Both the position numbers and the translations under genes were made by a program. Positions 1-11,871 of a stretch of 64,000 bases of DNA are shown in pieces. Below the pieces are notes generated by a model. It worked only from the letters and a program-made list of their open reading frames with translations, was not told the origin of the DNA and did no database searches. Source of the stretch: Plantago elongata (lineage: Eukaryota > Streptophyta > Magnoliopsida > Lamiales > Plantaginaceae); the NCBI GenBank assembly GCA_036897095.1, contig JAYMSP010000015.1, positions 1 through 64,000 of the forward strand, read 5' to 3'. How positions within the stretch are numbered: the first letter of the stretch is position 1; every line of letters begins with the position of its first letter.

Positions 1-1139
1 AAGACATGTGCAGAATTTCGGTTCCGCTAGGTTCGGTATCATTCTAATATTCGCAATTAGTACTCGAGTCGAGTTAGTCAGAGTATAGGCGCGTAGGTAA
101 GGTGGTTTCAGACAGATGGCTCAAAAACAGAACAAATACAAGAATTAAGTCAAAGACAGAAGTCATTTTATCTTTTCCCAGGGCCTGATGCCGAAAGCCA
201 GTTATCCCTCAACTTCAAATTCTCGCAGATCAGCTAGCTCAGCATCTCCTGATAAACAGATAAAATAACCTCAACGTCGACGCTAAATTTAATTAATTAA
301 TCCCCCCCAAATGTTATCCCCAGTTTTCAGGACAATTAAATCAGATATACATGCATTCATGTAGTAATAACCAGTTCTAATCTTCGATAGTTACTCAAGT
401 AATTTATTTATGCTTTCGTTATACAACGTTTATTTCCGGTCTTTTACTTCATGTACTACTATTCAATTTACCAAGTTTCCGGTAACTAATTATGCAATAC
501 ACATTTTCAATTCTTGACTATTTCGACCGACTTACTCATACCGTTATAAGTTGCTAATTTGACGCATACATTTACTATGACAAGACATCCTTCGTCATAC
601 ACCTTTTATTACGGGTAATTGACTTAGATTGCATCGTGGCCTAATATTTGCTAGCTTCGCAAGTTTATCCGTATTTTACACTATAACCCCCAACATATCA
701 GCTTCCATCCTCGTATAACTAATTTCCGTTCGTCATTACTGAATCCTACCTTCACTAGTTTAGCTAGTGACGCTGCCAGTTTACCTTATGCCACATGACA
801 ACTCTCACAAAATCCATTTACCACTATGTTTTCATTATCCTACGACTTTTAATTTCTACGTTGCTATCATTAACATAACACTGCCATTTGTTTTTTGTAG
901 ACACTAACTATTGCCAATGCTTGCGACACACCTTTAGTTAGCACCTTAACATACTCCAGCTTAATTTTTACCAGTTACAAATTATGACAGAACACCAGCC
1001 AACCAACCAACCAACGACATTACTAACCAGCAACCATTACAGTTTATCACCACTATTCCTATCTTAATAGTATGCCCAATATATTCAACACAGCCACCAT
1101 ATTTTATCACAACTAACTAACAGTGAACCCACATCCTTC

Positions 1140-1440
1140 CCCAATTAGTCAGCAACTGCAGTATACTAACAACCTTCCTACTTCAACAGTAGGCTATCAA
1201 CTATTCCTACTTCCACAGTATGCCATCAACTAAGTCTTTACAGTATACACTCAACCAACAGAAATCACAGTCTACTAGCAACTAATCAGGAATTTCCATA
1301 TTCAGCCATTAACAGGAATTACAGTATACTAATAACTTTAGAAGTACAATATGCTACAAATAGAAAATCTCCAGTATACAATTAACCAACAGAGAATTCC
1401 AGTTTTCACTTCAATCTCAGCGATTTACAGTGTATTACTA
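1140..1440. repeat. Degenerate interspersed short repeat (cagtata-type)
   Basis: A C/A-rich stretch repeats the core cagtata or cagtatg, often followed by c and caac, roughly every 30-45 bases (for example near 1160, 1218, 1240, 1325 and 1373). Spacing is irregular and copies are diverged, so this is an old simple or satellite-like expansion. It lies just before the GC-rich LTR-like block and may belong to the same element. Confidence 0.4.
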
Positions 1441-1449
1441 CACAACCCT

Positions 1450-2440
1450 CAATAATTAACTTAATTCGCGAAGGTGAAGACTAACCGGAGCCGGTGCAGA
1501 GTCCGATGAGGATGGTGGCACGGCGGTGGCGTAGCAGCGTCGAGAAGGGAGAACGACTGTGAGAGTGGAGGGGGAGAAGAAACAGCTGAAATGGGGTACT
1601 GTTTAGCTAATTCATGTTAGCTCTTGGTGGAAGAACCAAATGGCACTGGAAGCCGACATTAATAGCCGGTGGTCGATGGATTGGCGAGCGGAGGTGCCAA
1701 CACGCGGAGATCATGCGTGTTTCCTCCAAGCCACGCGTCGTCACGCATGCTCCGGCTCGGGCGTGGCGGTTTGCGAAGGAGTAGACCGGAAACGGCGCCG
1801 GTTTGGCACGCAATCAGTGTGGAGAAGACGGTCGTGGCACGGTGCCAACGGTTCTGGCACGGGTGATTGGCGCGGAGAGTGGCGGCTGGGCGCGGAGCCG
1901 GGGAGGAGAGGCGCGGGTGAGGGAGGCGGGATCGGGCTTGGCACGGGGTGCCCGGCCTTGGCACGAAAGAGGGCGCCTTTGGCGCGGAGATGGGGCTTGG
2001 GGAAGGGAACTGGTGGTTGGAGACGGAGGGAGAAGAAAACCGGTGAGGGGGACGGCTTCAATGGAGAAAAATGGGTGGGTTGTGTTGGGGAGAAGAAATG
2101 AATTGGGAATGAAGAAGAAACCTAGGGGTATGGTTGTCTTTGTACCATTATATTCATTTGGCGTCTTCTGGATCCCAAACGGCTCATAAATAAATTGTGA
2201 AAAATTGCGAAATCGATTTCCAAGCGATATTTGAGTCGAACTTAAGCCGTACAAAAATTAAAATAAATATTTTTATTTTATTATTTTATTATTATTTTAT
2301 TAATCGTTAATAATTTTCGAACGTTTTCGCGTGATGTTAATTCCTAAAATTACCTCGATATTTACGGTTATATTTTTAAGTACTAAAATAAACATTCGGA
2401 ATAAATTTTCGATACGTACCGAATTTTCGCGGCTTTTACA
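1450..2440. mobile_element. Possible LTR-retrotransposon fossil (LTR-like, Ty3/Gypsy style)
   Basis: A GC-rich block (about 1480-2100, very unlike its surroundings) is followed by an AT-rich tail studded with TCG and CGA motifs (about 2200-2440). That texture is common in LTRs of plant Ty3/Gypsy elements. I see no gag or pol similarity nearby and no second copy in the window, so a solo LTR or broken fragment is the most that can be said. Open frames inside the GC-rich block look like products of base composition, not genes. Family and edges are inferred from texture only. Confidence 0.3.
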
Positions 2441-3717
2441 GAAGGAGTAAAAAATTATGAAATAGATTGAATAAACTACCAGAGATTGTGAAAATGTATG
2501 ATAGATAATTAATAAAGAAGGAAATAAAATTTTTATTTAAGTTATGAGGAGTTGATTGGGATGTTTCAAAATCGAATGATGTTAAATTCGAAACAAAGAG
2601 AGTAATTCTTATGTGTTTTGTAGGGAGTCAACATACTATTTCGGAGTTGTTGGAAGCCAACTATATAAAGTGTATTATAATACTTTTTTATATTTGGTTC
2701 GAGTTTGAGGGATACAATTTATTTAAAAGAAGAAAGAAAGCATGTATCAGTTATTATTTAACGGGTGGAGTATATGTTATCTTTTACATACAGGGTCCTG
2801 AACGAGTTCAACTTGAATCATATCAATTACAAATCAAGTCCGACATGATGAGTCGTATTTTATACTATTTATAGTTACTATAAAACTAAAGTAGCATTGA
2901 ATGTTAGATAATGTTTGACGTTATTTATAAATTTTATTTTCTCTATTAATTAATTTATTTTATTCATTATTAAAAGTAATTAGTGACATCGCCACAGATC
3001 TTACAATAGTAATTCAAAGTTATTCTCAAAATTAGCTTACTTTGATAAGTTTTTTTATGAACTGGCATTTACATAAGTATGTTAAGCAAATTTATTTTTA
3101 ATATGATACTACAAAATTATTTTTAGTTGAACAAAAAAGGAAGAAAATTGAAAAGTACATTTAGAATTCAAATGGTGAGCCTCTCATTTAAAGGGTGACA
3201 TGTGTAGATATTTTACACAAATTGAATTAGAGAAATTGACATATAAATTTCAAAAAAAAAATCTAGTCACAATTGTCAAATTTTTATACTAAAACGTTAG
3301 AAAATATTATTGGATAATGTCAAAATTACAAATAAACCCACCCTCCACTACCCTATATATAACTTTCAGATCCCTTGCTGTTAATCGTTCCATGGATCTT
3401 ATTCTCATTTTGACGAACATAAATACGAAACGTACATACTACTCCGTTCAAGGTCAAAGCTTATAGCACCAGTCACCAGTCACCAATAACAATAGATCAG
3501 GAGAAATGAGAATTGCCAGTAAAACAAAATAGAATAGAAATACTTCCTTGGAGAAAATAGCAAAAGAAATTGTCTCAATCAATGCAGAATTTAAAATTAA
3601 AGTAAAAAAATGGAAAATCTTAAATCACACGACAGTGACATAGTCATAGGTAACTTAGCCGAATTTAGCATGACACAAAGGTGGTTCTCATGCAGATTTT
3701 CCCTTGTAATCAAGTCA
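2441..3717. other. Gene-free AT-rich spacer
   Basis: No coding signal or recognisable repeat family is visible. The part nearest 3717 is probably the 3' UTR of the minus-strand WIP gene. Confidence 0.5.
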
Positions 3718-5372
3718 TCAAAGGTAGGAGGATCCAGAAGGGCCATGACCGGAACCAAAGGAAGCAATGTGATCCTTGAGCGACCTCTTATGCTTGAAAT
3801 CCGAACCACACACGCAGAGCCAACGCTTACCACAGTTCTTCTCATGGGTTCGCCAGTCCCCTTTTACAGCCAGTGACTTGCCGCATCTACGGCATGAAAA
3901 TCCCCTCGTCCCATGTTTCCTCTTGTAATGTGTCTGCAGTGCCCTAAAATCCTTTAGGGGCTTGGCTCTTGGGTGGTTTATGTTGTTCTTGCACCCTTCT
4001 TCGCAGCAGTAGCATGGTATTCCTAGCATGGCTCGGGGTTGAGTTCCCTTAAGCGAGTCTGGGCCACGTCGGTACTCCGAGCCGTGGCCCCACATGTGCA
4101 TCTGATCATGTTTATATGAAAAACTTACTCATTAATTGGAGAAATTCCTGAAAGATATTGCAATATCACTGCCCTCGATGCTGTGATTTTTACAACTGAT
4201 TTTCCCTATATCTTATTCTAAAACCTAAATGATTTTTTTTATTGGTTTTCTAGATGCGTAACATTATCATATGTTGAGAATATGATAAACCAAATTTAAT
4301 CTCCAATCAACATATAATCTACTTTTTTTTTTTTTTAGATCAAGGTAGTAACATATAATCTACTTAAATCTTGATATCGGAATGTGTTTTTTGATTCTTG
4401 AAAACCTAAGAGCTGTATTGGGATCTTTTGAAACATATCTCACAATATTTTGGAATAGAACTGAAGGCTGAAAACAAGATTCAAGTGTTATAGAGCTCCT
4501 CCAAATTTTCATCTCGTTAAGCTGAAACTTAATTTGAAAGGTTCCAGTCAGTCTCATGCTGAGATTTTAAACCATCTCTCTAATCTAGTAACCTAATGAA
4601 CTTAGTTCAGAGAAAATTAAACAGGATCAGTGAAACAAATTATTTCTCAAAAGTTTAGGTGGATTTGGATTGTTACAAAAGATCAAATAATCTCAAATTG
4701 TAAAACATATTATTTCTCATCTCTTACATACTCAAGAGTTTTGTGGATAATGTAGAGAACTGGATCAGTGAATCTCGATGCTTGATAATATTATAAAGGT
4801 TAGTTCACTCTTGTTTGTTTAGTTATAGCATGATTTGTATGAACATTAAATTACTTGCCATGGTACTTGGTACCAAACGTGCAATTTGCTAGTTAATTTA
4901 TATGAAAATACAAATGATTTAATTGTACCTGAAGATTATTATAGCGGTTGAAGGTCTTTTTGCATAAGTGGCACGTAAAATGAGTGAAGCCAGCCATGAT
5001 CTGCGCAGGTGTAGGTATCCAGTACTGAGCTGACAATGGGATGTTCGGGTTCATGTCATCATGTTGATGACTACTCGAGCCTATTGAACTGTTGCTGATG
5101 TTAGGAGGGCCGATGTGTAGAGCCACAACATCATCGTCTTCATCTTCATCTTCTTCGTCTTCTTCATCATCATTGGACTCATCAACAGGGTTAATTTTTA
5201 AGAAATCGAATTGCTTGTGAGTCGAGCGCAAAGATGTTGTGAAATTGAGAGGACTTGAGGATTTTGGGGGGAAGAAATTGTATGGCTCAATGTCTTTTGA
5301 GGTGGTTCTTGGTGTAGGAATAGAGCCTAAAGAGCTAGATTGGCTTAGGGAAATGCTGCTTGGATCCTCCAT
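3718..5372 (-). CDS. WIP: WIP-domain C2H2 zinc-finger transcription factor (TT1/WIP family)
   Basis: Two coding exons, 4929-5372 and 3718-4101 (minus strand), join in phase 0 across a GT-AG intron and give 275 aa, close to the usual length of plant WIP proteins. The first exon is variable, with a Ser/Pro-rich start and an acidic tract of about 14 Asp/Glu residues near residues 66-80. It ends in the first finger ([15 protein letters not shown]). Exon 2 carries the conserved WIP block: [19 protein letters not shown], the HYKRKHG finger, [19 protein letters not shown] and [16 protein letters not shown]. The intron inside the first finger fits the family. Members act as nuclear regulators of flavonoid pigmentation (TT1/WIP1), transmitting-tract or root identity (WIP2/4/5), and carpel arrest in melon (CmWIP1). 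Which paralogue this is cannot be told from the window. The start is the ATG at 5372. Confidence 0.93.
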
Positions 5373-7776
5373 GATAGTATTGTTTGTATGTTGTCTTTTG
5401 CATTCTAGCTACGGATTATTATAACCTGATGATGGCAAACCTTGTACTAAATGTGGATATGTGGTTGGATGGCAATAGTTATTTCTCATGAACCAGAAAA
5501 AGAAATTAGGGTATAATAATAAGCAATGTCTTAAAACACTTACATTTTCAAAACCTTATTGTAAAAGTTTCAAACATTTTCATCAGTAAACAAGTGTGTG
5601 CATTACTTTAGATCTTAAGGATTAAAAAAAATACTTGAATAAACTTGTTAATTGTGATCAAATATTATCTGGATCTCCTGTTTCGGTTTAAAACTGCGTA
5701 AGTTCTCTAAACTTGAACATGTTTTTTTTTCTTTTCTTTTGAAACGAAAAATTGATTCGAACCCCGACCTATTGATTGGAGGTGTAACGTCTTACCAACA
5801 GAGCTGTACTTCGATGTCGAACTGGTTTGGTAAGCTGAAATAAATAAATTTTGCTAATACCAACTGATGCGGAATCAAAATCAAAACTAGTGTGTGACAA
5901 TGTGATTAATTATAAACGTCATCACTTCTATTGAAAATAGTCATTACTCACCATAAAAACTGATCCGCATAAATTAAATTCACAAGTCAAGAGTTAAAAT
6001 ATGCTTCACATACATGAAATTTAACGATTATGCATATTAAAAGTAGAAATATAAGCGAGTATTTAACAAAATAAGTGATTTTTTTTATTATTAGTGTGAA
6101 ATTAATAAAATCGTAATTTTTAAAAAAATTTGAGTATTATATAAAGCAAATGCTTATGTAAATTTTTTATTTTTTTTGGAACCGAGGAACTTTCCATTCC
6201 AAACAATTTAATACAGAGAGCCGATACAAGATCCAGACATACAAAAAGTAACCACAGAGTATTGTGTGAGTTCGTGAAGGTACCGTATATACTTTGTTTA
6301 AAAATGAACCAATTGCATGCTATTATACAAAGTATTTTTGAGGTTGGCAAAACACATTTTATGTTTTTGAAACTATCAATATTATTGACTTAACACTCTG
6401 AATTTTCAGTGATGCCTTAATATTTATTGGCATTTTCTAATCATACGGTATCCTACAAAATTTACTGGGTCAAAGTCAACCAACAAAACATAGCAATTTT
6501 CCATTTTGACCCCTCTCCACATCGGACTACAATTTCACGTGCAAGTTCAGGTGAAGAAACAGGGAGCTGAGAAAGAAGAAGATTGGAGAGAATGAATTAG
6601 TTGAGTGAAAACAACCTTTGTGAAAAGGGTAAAGGACAGTTATTCTCATCTGTTTGGTTAGAAATTCTTGTTTAGGTATGAAAAACCAAACACCAACCTC
6701 AATTACTGCCTTAATTACACTAGGCCCATGATATTCCATATATTGCATGAGGCACATAGCAGCAAACTTTGAATTTTAAGGTACCGGAATTTAATGTTTT
6801 TATTCTTGTTCCATACGAATCTGATGTTGCTGGTAGACACAGATAGTGTGTTGCAGTAGAAATTGAAATATACCCTCAGATAGTAATACTTCTCATAGAG
6901 CCATAGAAAGGTCCACTTCATTTATTTTTGTGCCTATTTTCACCAGTTTTCAACTGCTCTGCTAAAGAATTTATTAGTTTAAGTTTAATACTTCAATTCA
7001 TCAGACAACTTATTAGGGATTTTTTCTTAGGTTTACTAGAGCCGGTGTAAATTCACAAGAATAAATAAAAATAAATATCAATACACTTACATCTTTATCC
7101 TGAATCATATACTGAATGAAAAGAATAATACGAGTTTGGGATCTCAATGAATGAAATTCCATACCTTTGCTGGTGAATTTTATGTGCTCAAACTGTAGTG
7201 CAACTTTTGCAGAGTGACAACTTGATCGCTTCAAGTTCGTGCAAAATGATAAGTCAAAAAAATAATAATTTTTTTAAACTCATAATACTTTGCTTTGATA
7301 TCAATATGACAAAATCTATGAACGTGAATCACAACACTAACATTATCATATTTAGATATGAAACTTAACACATAATAATATCTACTGAAATAAAATGTGA
7401 TTTTTTTTATTCCACATATCAAGGATCATGCATGATACATATAAAATTAAACCACATTTAAAGCTATATGTATAGGTAATTGGCAGATTTGTCGATTTAA
7501 TTCGGATTTGAGTTAAAATTAGATACCAGATTAATATATTTCATGAGAATTTAATGAAATGTGAAGTTTTTGGTATCAAACTCAACCAATTTTGCATACA
7601 GCTGAGAATATACAAACTTACAGGACTAAACTGTGGTAAGCTCAACGACAGGGCCAAAAGAGCAAAGTATCCGTCCCTACCCGTTAGATTTCTCCTTCCA
7701 CCGCCACACCACCACTACCACCGTACAACGGCGGTGCCACCAGAAATCACCACTACGATAAATTCAAACCACATCA
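5373..7776. other. Intergenic spacer between the WIP and PORR genes
   Basis: The region 3' of 5373 is the promoter side of the minus-strand WIP gene. It contains a tRNA-like SINE fragment (listed separately). Around 6150-6200 there is a poly-T run next to a sequence resembling the 3' tail of a non-LTR element on the minus strand. The rest is AT-rich with no gene I can support; small open frames here look random. Confidence 0.5.
5722..5825 (-). mobile_element. tRNA-derived SINE-like fragment
   Basis: On the minus strand the order is a box-A-like AGCTCTGTTGGTAAGACGTT (5805-5786), a box-B-like GGGGTTCGAATC (5765-5754) and an A-rich tail (5741-5723). This matches the internal RNA polymerase III promoter of a tRNA followed directly by poly-A. 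There is no cloverleaf or anticodon arm I can fold with confidence, so it is not a working tRNA gene. It is probably a short or truncated plant SINE. Confidence 0.55.
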
Positions 7777-8952
7777 ATGACAATTCTCCATCTCCTCTCC
7801 AAGCAAGCCTCCAATCCATACTCTCTCCCCTCTTTCACTGCTCATTTCTCCACTTCATTTCTCATCACAAAACTCCCCAAGAAATACAGACGAAAGCGCC
7901 GTAGAGAACCTTCCGCACGCCATACTCCTGTCCAAACCCAAGGCAATCTCATACCGCATTTCGAAAACATCCTCTATCGCGACAGTCATTTCAGATTCCT
8001 CACCAAAACCAAAGAGTATCTCTCCAAACAGCCCGAACAGATTATCCCCTTCAACGATGCTCGTAATCTCTACAAGCAGCTCGGATTTCCGCGTGGACGG
8101 AATGTTTTGAAATCAATTGATCGGCACCCGACAATATTGCAGATCTATCAAACCGATGATTATAAACTGTTGCTTGGTTTTACTGATTTTATGAATGGTT
8201 TGTTGGATGAAGAGAGGGATATTCAGAATGAATTGGAGAGGGAGAGGGTTAATGTAGTGAGGAAGTTGTTGATGATGACGGTGAACAAGAGGATACCGAT
8301 GAATACAATTCATCATAATAGGCTTTTGTTTGGTATTCCAGAGGATTTTAGGGATAGAGTTTGTAAGTATCCGGATTATTTCAGGGTGGTCGTTGATGAG
8401 GATGGGAAGAGCATGTTGGAGTTGGTGAATTGGGATAGTTCGTTGGCGGTGAGTGCGTTGGAGGAGGAGTTTTTTGTTGATGAGGAGAAGGTGAAGCGAA
8501 TGTTTCGGTTTCCTATTAAGCACTGGAAGAAGTTGGAATTGAGTTTGGATGATTTAAGGAAGGTGAAGATGCTGAACAGTTTGCCTTTGGTGTCTCCTTA
8601 TTCGGATGGGAGTAAGTTTGATTGGTCGACATTGGAGGCGGAGAAGTATAACTTGGGGATTATTCATGAGTTCTTGAGCTTAACATTGGAGAAGAGGGCT
8701 TATATACATAATATTGTGGAGTTCAAGGAAGAATTTGGTCTTACAAAACGTGCATACCATATACTTTTGAAACAGCCGCAGACGTTTTATCTGGCTGGTA
8801 CTGAGATGAACTGGTGTGTGTTTTTGAAGGATGCTTATGGTGAAGACGGGGAACTAAAGCATAAGGATCCTCAGGTCGTGTTTAATTCAAAGCTTTATAA
8901 ATATGCTGATATGTACGAGCTGGAATCTGATGAAGGTTTTAGTACGGAGTGA
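7777..8952 (+). CDS. PORR-domain organellar RNA-binding protein
   Basis: An intronless 391-aa frame with an ATG at 7777. Residues 1-60 are rich in Ser, Arg and Lys with few acids and look like a mitochondrial or plastid targeting peptide. Residues about 65-385 match the plant organelle RNA recognition (PORR, formerly DUF860) layout: IPFNDARNLYKQLGFPRGRN, RHPTILQIYQ, RVCKYPDYFRVV and the late LKQPQTFYLAGTE. Family members bind introns or editing regions of organellar transcripts and promote group II intron splicing (for example WTF1). The single-exon structure fits the family. The acidic C-terminus (ELESDEGF) is also typical. Which organelle and which RNA cannot be read from sequence; mitochondria is my mild preference. 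Confidence 0.9.
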   Translation: MTILHLLSKQASNPYSLPSFTAHFSTSFLITKLPKKYRRKRRREPSARHTPVQTQGNLIPHFENILYRDSHFRFLTKTKEYLSKQPEQIIPFNDARNLYKQLGFPRGRNVLKSIDRHPTILQIYQTDDYKLLLGFTDFMNGLLDEERDIQNELERERVNVVRKLLMMTVNKRIPMNTIHHNRLLFGIPEDFRDRVCKYPDYFRVVVDEDGKSMLELVNWDSSLAVSALEEEFFVDEEKVKRMFRFPIKHWKKLELSLDDLRKVKMLNSLPLVSPYSDGSKFDWSTLEAEKYNLGIIHEFLSLTLEKRAYIHNIVEFKEEFGLTKRAYHILLKQPQTFYLAGTEMNWCVFLKDAYGEDGELKHKDPQVVFNSKLYKYADMYELESDEGFSTE

Positions 8953-9819
8953 TGAGCTGATGATTTAGGATACAGTTGGAGCATACTTTCAGTTATCTAT
9001 GGAGAGAAAGGTTCACACTATAGTCCTATGAAAATGATCACGTTCTTAGTGCCTGCCAGTATGACTATAGCAATCTGTCTACTCTATACTAACTTCTTAT
9101 CTCATCTAATGTATGTAGAGATTTTCTGGAGGAGGCGAGGCAGCTGGTGATGATCCACACTGACAAGTCAGGTACCGCACTGTGGTCTTATGTTTGTAAT
9201 GTTACTCGAAGTATGTGAACAGAACTTATTTGGTCTTCTCAATCTCAATGCGAAGAACCAATTTTAATGTATGTGCTCTTTTCTTCTTGTTCAATATTTG
9301 GTGCTATAGTTTGAAGTTAATCACATAATATCTTTGCTGGAGTGATTTCCACTCGATGAAGCAAATATGTAATGTGCATATGTTTGAATATGTGGTGGTT
9401 TAAGAATCTAACTGCTATCTCACACAAACTCACACACGTAGACGTGCGTATGTATTATTTAAAAGCTCCGACTGCTTTTGGGTTTCTACAAACCTTTGCC
9501 AATCTTTACTTGATTTGGAAGGATGTTACTGATGAAGAATGTCCTTTTAAGAGTAATATAAAACCTTCAAACTTCTACAATTACAAACATGAATTCTTGA
9601 GGAAAACTTAATGAACTTTAACTTTATTGTAAAACAAATTATATTACCATAATTTGCATGATAAAATCCTACTTCCCCATCCATTTCTCTTTAATCTTAA
9701 TAATCAAAATTAATAGAATGAAAATGAAATAAATATTCTGATTCAGAGCAAATACCTACTCCCAAATTAAAAACACCCTCTGAAATAAACCCAAAATTTC
9801 TTACCCCCTCCCCGTCAAC
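8953..9819. other. Spacer between the PORR and MBD8-like genes
   Basis: Probably the 3' UTR of the PORR gene, then the promoter of the downstream gene. No further gene is visible. Confidence 0.5.
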
Positions 9820-10419
9820 ATGCCTCCCGGCACCAACCCCGTCACTGCATCAGTCAACAGCAAACTCACAACTGATGACAACCGCGTTATTGATCTCCGC
9901 CTCCTCTCCCAGTCTGATCTCTACACTCTATCCCTCCTCTCTAAACCATCCCCTTCCTTCTGCGACGATGACGGTGTAATCCCAAAAATTGACCATTCTA
10001 TCTTCAATGAATCTGCCGGCTCCCTCGAACAGACCTGCCCCCCTCTCCACATTGCTCGTCCCTCCCATTCCTCGTTTGACCGTGGCACACGTCATCGCCC
10101 GGCTGCTAACACTGCTAATTCTGACCAAGAAGATGACGATATCCCACAGATAGTTAATGTGCTAAAGAATTTGTGCATGCCACCTGCGGATCCTGTTGAA
10201 TTTGTTAATGTTAAGGTAGACCACTCGGATTCAGTGGTCCCTGAACCATTGGTGTCCAGTGTGAGGGGCACTGGCCAAAAAAGGAAGCGGGGCCATCCGG
10301 CAAAGGATAAAATGTTGCAGAAGAAAGGGAAAAACAAGTCCATGGAAGTTCCTGTTGTTGATGTGAACAAGAGTGATAATTCTCATGGCATCACATTTTC
10401 TTCATTCAAGAAAATGTAG
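9820..10419 (+). CDS. MBD8-like protein, N-terminal half only (no MBD)
   Basis: A 199-aa frame from the ATG at 9820. Three blocks recall the N-terminus of methyl-CpG-binding-domain protein 8: VIDLRLLSQSDLYTLSLLS (residues about 22-41), VIPKIDHSIFNESAG (about 52-67) and the basic AT-hook-like GQKRKRGHPAK (about 149-159). In the MBD8 proteins I know, the methyl-CpG-binding domain follows that basic motif. Here the frame ends about 40 residues later with nothing resembling it. The neighbouring frame stays open for about 38 codons past the stop without adding a recognisable domain. The gene may therefore be truncated, a decaying copy, or have a missed intron. Downstream DNA holds an old Copia fossil and exon-like remnants, consistent with disruption. 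The family assignment is from remembered motifs. Confidence 0.68.
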   Translation: MPPGTNPVTASVNSKLTTDDNRVIDLRLLSQSDLYTLSLLSKPSPSFCDDDGVIPKIDHSIFNESAGSLEQTCPPLHIARPSHSSFDRGTRHRPAANTANSDQEDDDIPQIVNVLKNLCMPPADPVEFVNVKVDHSDSVVPEPLVSSVRGTGQKRKRGHPAKDKMLQKKGKNKSMEVPVVDVNKSDNSHGITFSSFKKM

Positions 10420-11559
10420 AGGAAAGTGATAAGGAGTTGCCCGACGGGGGCAATGGCGGTGGATTGGTTTCAAGATTTTGCCAATGGTGTTGTGTCATGT
10501 GTGGCTCTGTCGCCATCATTTCATAAGGTTATATTTTGGCTTGTCATTGGTCTATATTCTTTCGCCATGTGCTTCTATAAATAGACAATATATTCAACTG
10601 AGTAACAATATGCATGCGTAAGTGAGCATTGGGAATTGTCTGTTTTGTGATATTAGGCAATGTGCGGTCACGTTGCTGGTTATGTTTGGATTGATGCTAT
10701 TTTCTCTTATCTTTTGAATAATTGATATGGGTTATTAATGTTCTCTTTCCTTTAACGTGTTGAATGCTAGATCATCCATGTGATGTGTGCCTTGCAATTA
10801 TCCTGGAAATAAATGTTGGATAGAATGCTAAGATTTGCAATATCATTTATGTACTAAGGGTTAATGTCCTTCCAGAACTAATTATATTATGAAATCTAAA
10901 AGCATCATGTTTGCCTGAAGCCGTGATTGTATAAAATGTTACTACTCTTGGTTTTGGATCATATTGTTTGAACACTTGAAATGAGCTCATACTACAGTGT
11001 ATGTGTGGAAAATACTATAGGAAGAATGACATGCTGATACTTTAGAATACTGGTATGTGGTATGCTTTCAGAGTCTATATCAGAACCAGGAACAAATGTT
11101 GGGAGAGAAAAGATTAGGTTGGGGAGAGAAGGATACTTAAGAAGCGAGAACTCTTTAAATCCCCCAACCTTTGCTGAAACAAACACTTTCCGCCATCTCT
11201 ATTCATACACATAAACCCCCGAATTTTGACAGTTTAGACACAAACCCTATCATTCATACTTCGTGACGGAAGAAAAAAAGAAGAATGTTTGGTTGCCAAA
11301 CTTCGTGCTAGGCTTATGTGTGACCACTGAGGGTAGTTTCATTGCTCTAATTTCATTATCCATGGTTTAAATAAGTTTCCTCCACTCCTGCTCATAAGAT
11401 TCACCTTCACCCCATATATCTTAATCATCCCCAACATTACATAGTTTTAGCTTGTATTTTCAATCCATTTGAAGGGATGTAGTGGTCATGGCTTTCTTCA
11501 GAGTCAAGCTGCATATGAAAATCATGCTTTTTTCATAATTAATGTGATTACACGTCAGT
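10420..11559. other. Spacer after the MBD8-like frame
   Basis: AT-rich, with no gene I can support. It could include the 3' UTR or lost 3' part of the MBD8-like gene. Confidence 0.4.
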
Positions 11560-11691
11560 TACTCCCTCTGTATCAAAGTAAACTCCCCATCTTATAGGAC
11601 TCTTATCTTCCCAAAATTAGATATTTTCTTAAGTCACTCTTCCACAATCCCCCTCCGGCCCATACCCCGTAGTAGTTAGACAGAGGGAATA
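11560..11691. mobile_element. Stowaway-like MITE
   Basis: The left end TACTCCCTCTGTATCAAAG and the inverted right end (reverse complement TATTCCCTCTGTCTAAC) form terminal inverted repeats of the CTCCCTCYGT type flanked by TA, typical of Stowaway (Tc1/mariner) MITEs. The element is about 130 bp and non-coding. Confidence 0.6.
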
Positions 11692-11871
11692 TAATCAATA
11701 TATCATATCCAGATGCTTTTACTTTCATCTTATTCAATTTTCTTGTTTGCTTGGTTTTTTTCTTCTTCCAACTTCTATGGGACAGAGGGAGTATATCGTA
11801 TACAGATGCTTTACTTTTATCTTATTTAGTTTTCTTCCTTGCCTGATTTTTTGCATTCTTCTTCTTTGCTG
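11681..11871. repeat. Diverged tandem duplication including a MITE end
   Basis: A unit of roughly 95-100 bp occurs twice. Each copy begins with the MITE right end (cagaggga at 11681 and 11783), then catatccagatgc or cgtatacagatgc, and then a T-rich run ending in ttcttctt. The copies are clearly diverged, so the duplication is not recent. Confidence 0.6.

Noticed and set aside
1640-2101. 153-codon open frame in the GC-rich block
   Set aside because: Several overlapping frames are open on both strands, composition is Gly/Arg-heavy and no family is recognisable; GC content alone explains it.
5754-5805. Possible tRNA gene on the minus strand
   Set aside because: Box A and box B are present, but no acceptor stem or anticodon arm could be folded and a poly-A tail follows, so a SINE fragment fits better.
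7554-7904. 116-aa frame overlapping the PORR start
   Set aside because: It is in another frame, has no family match, and its tail overlaps the PORR targeting region; probably leader sequence.
8113-8523. 136-aa minus-strand frame inside the PORR gene
   Set aside because: Antisense shadow of a well-supported coding exon.
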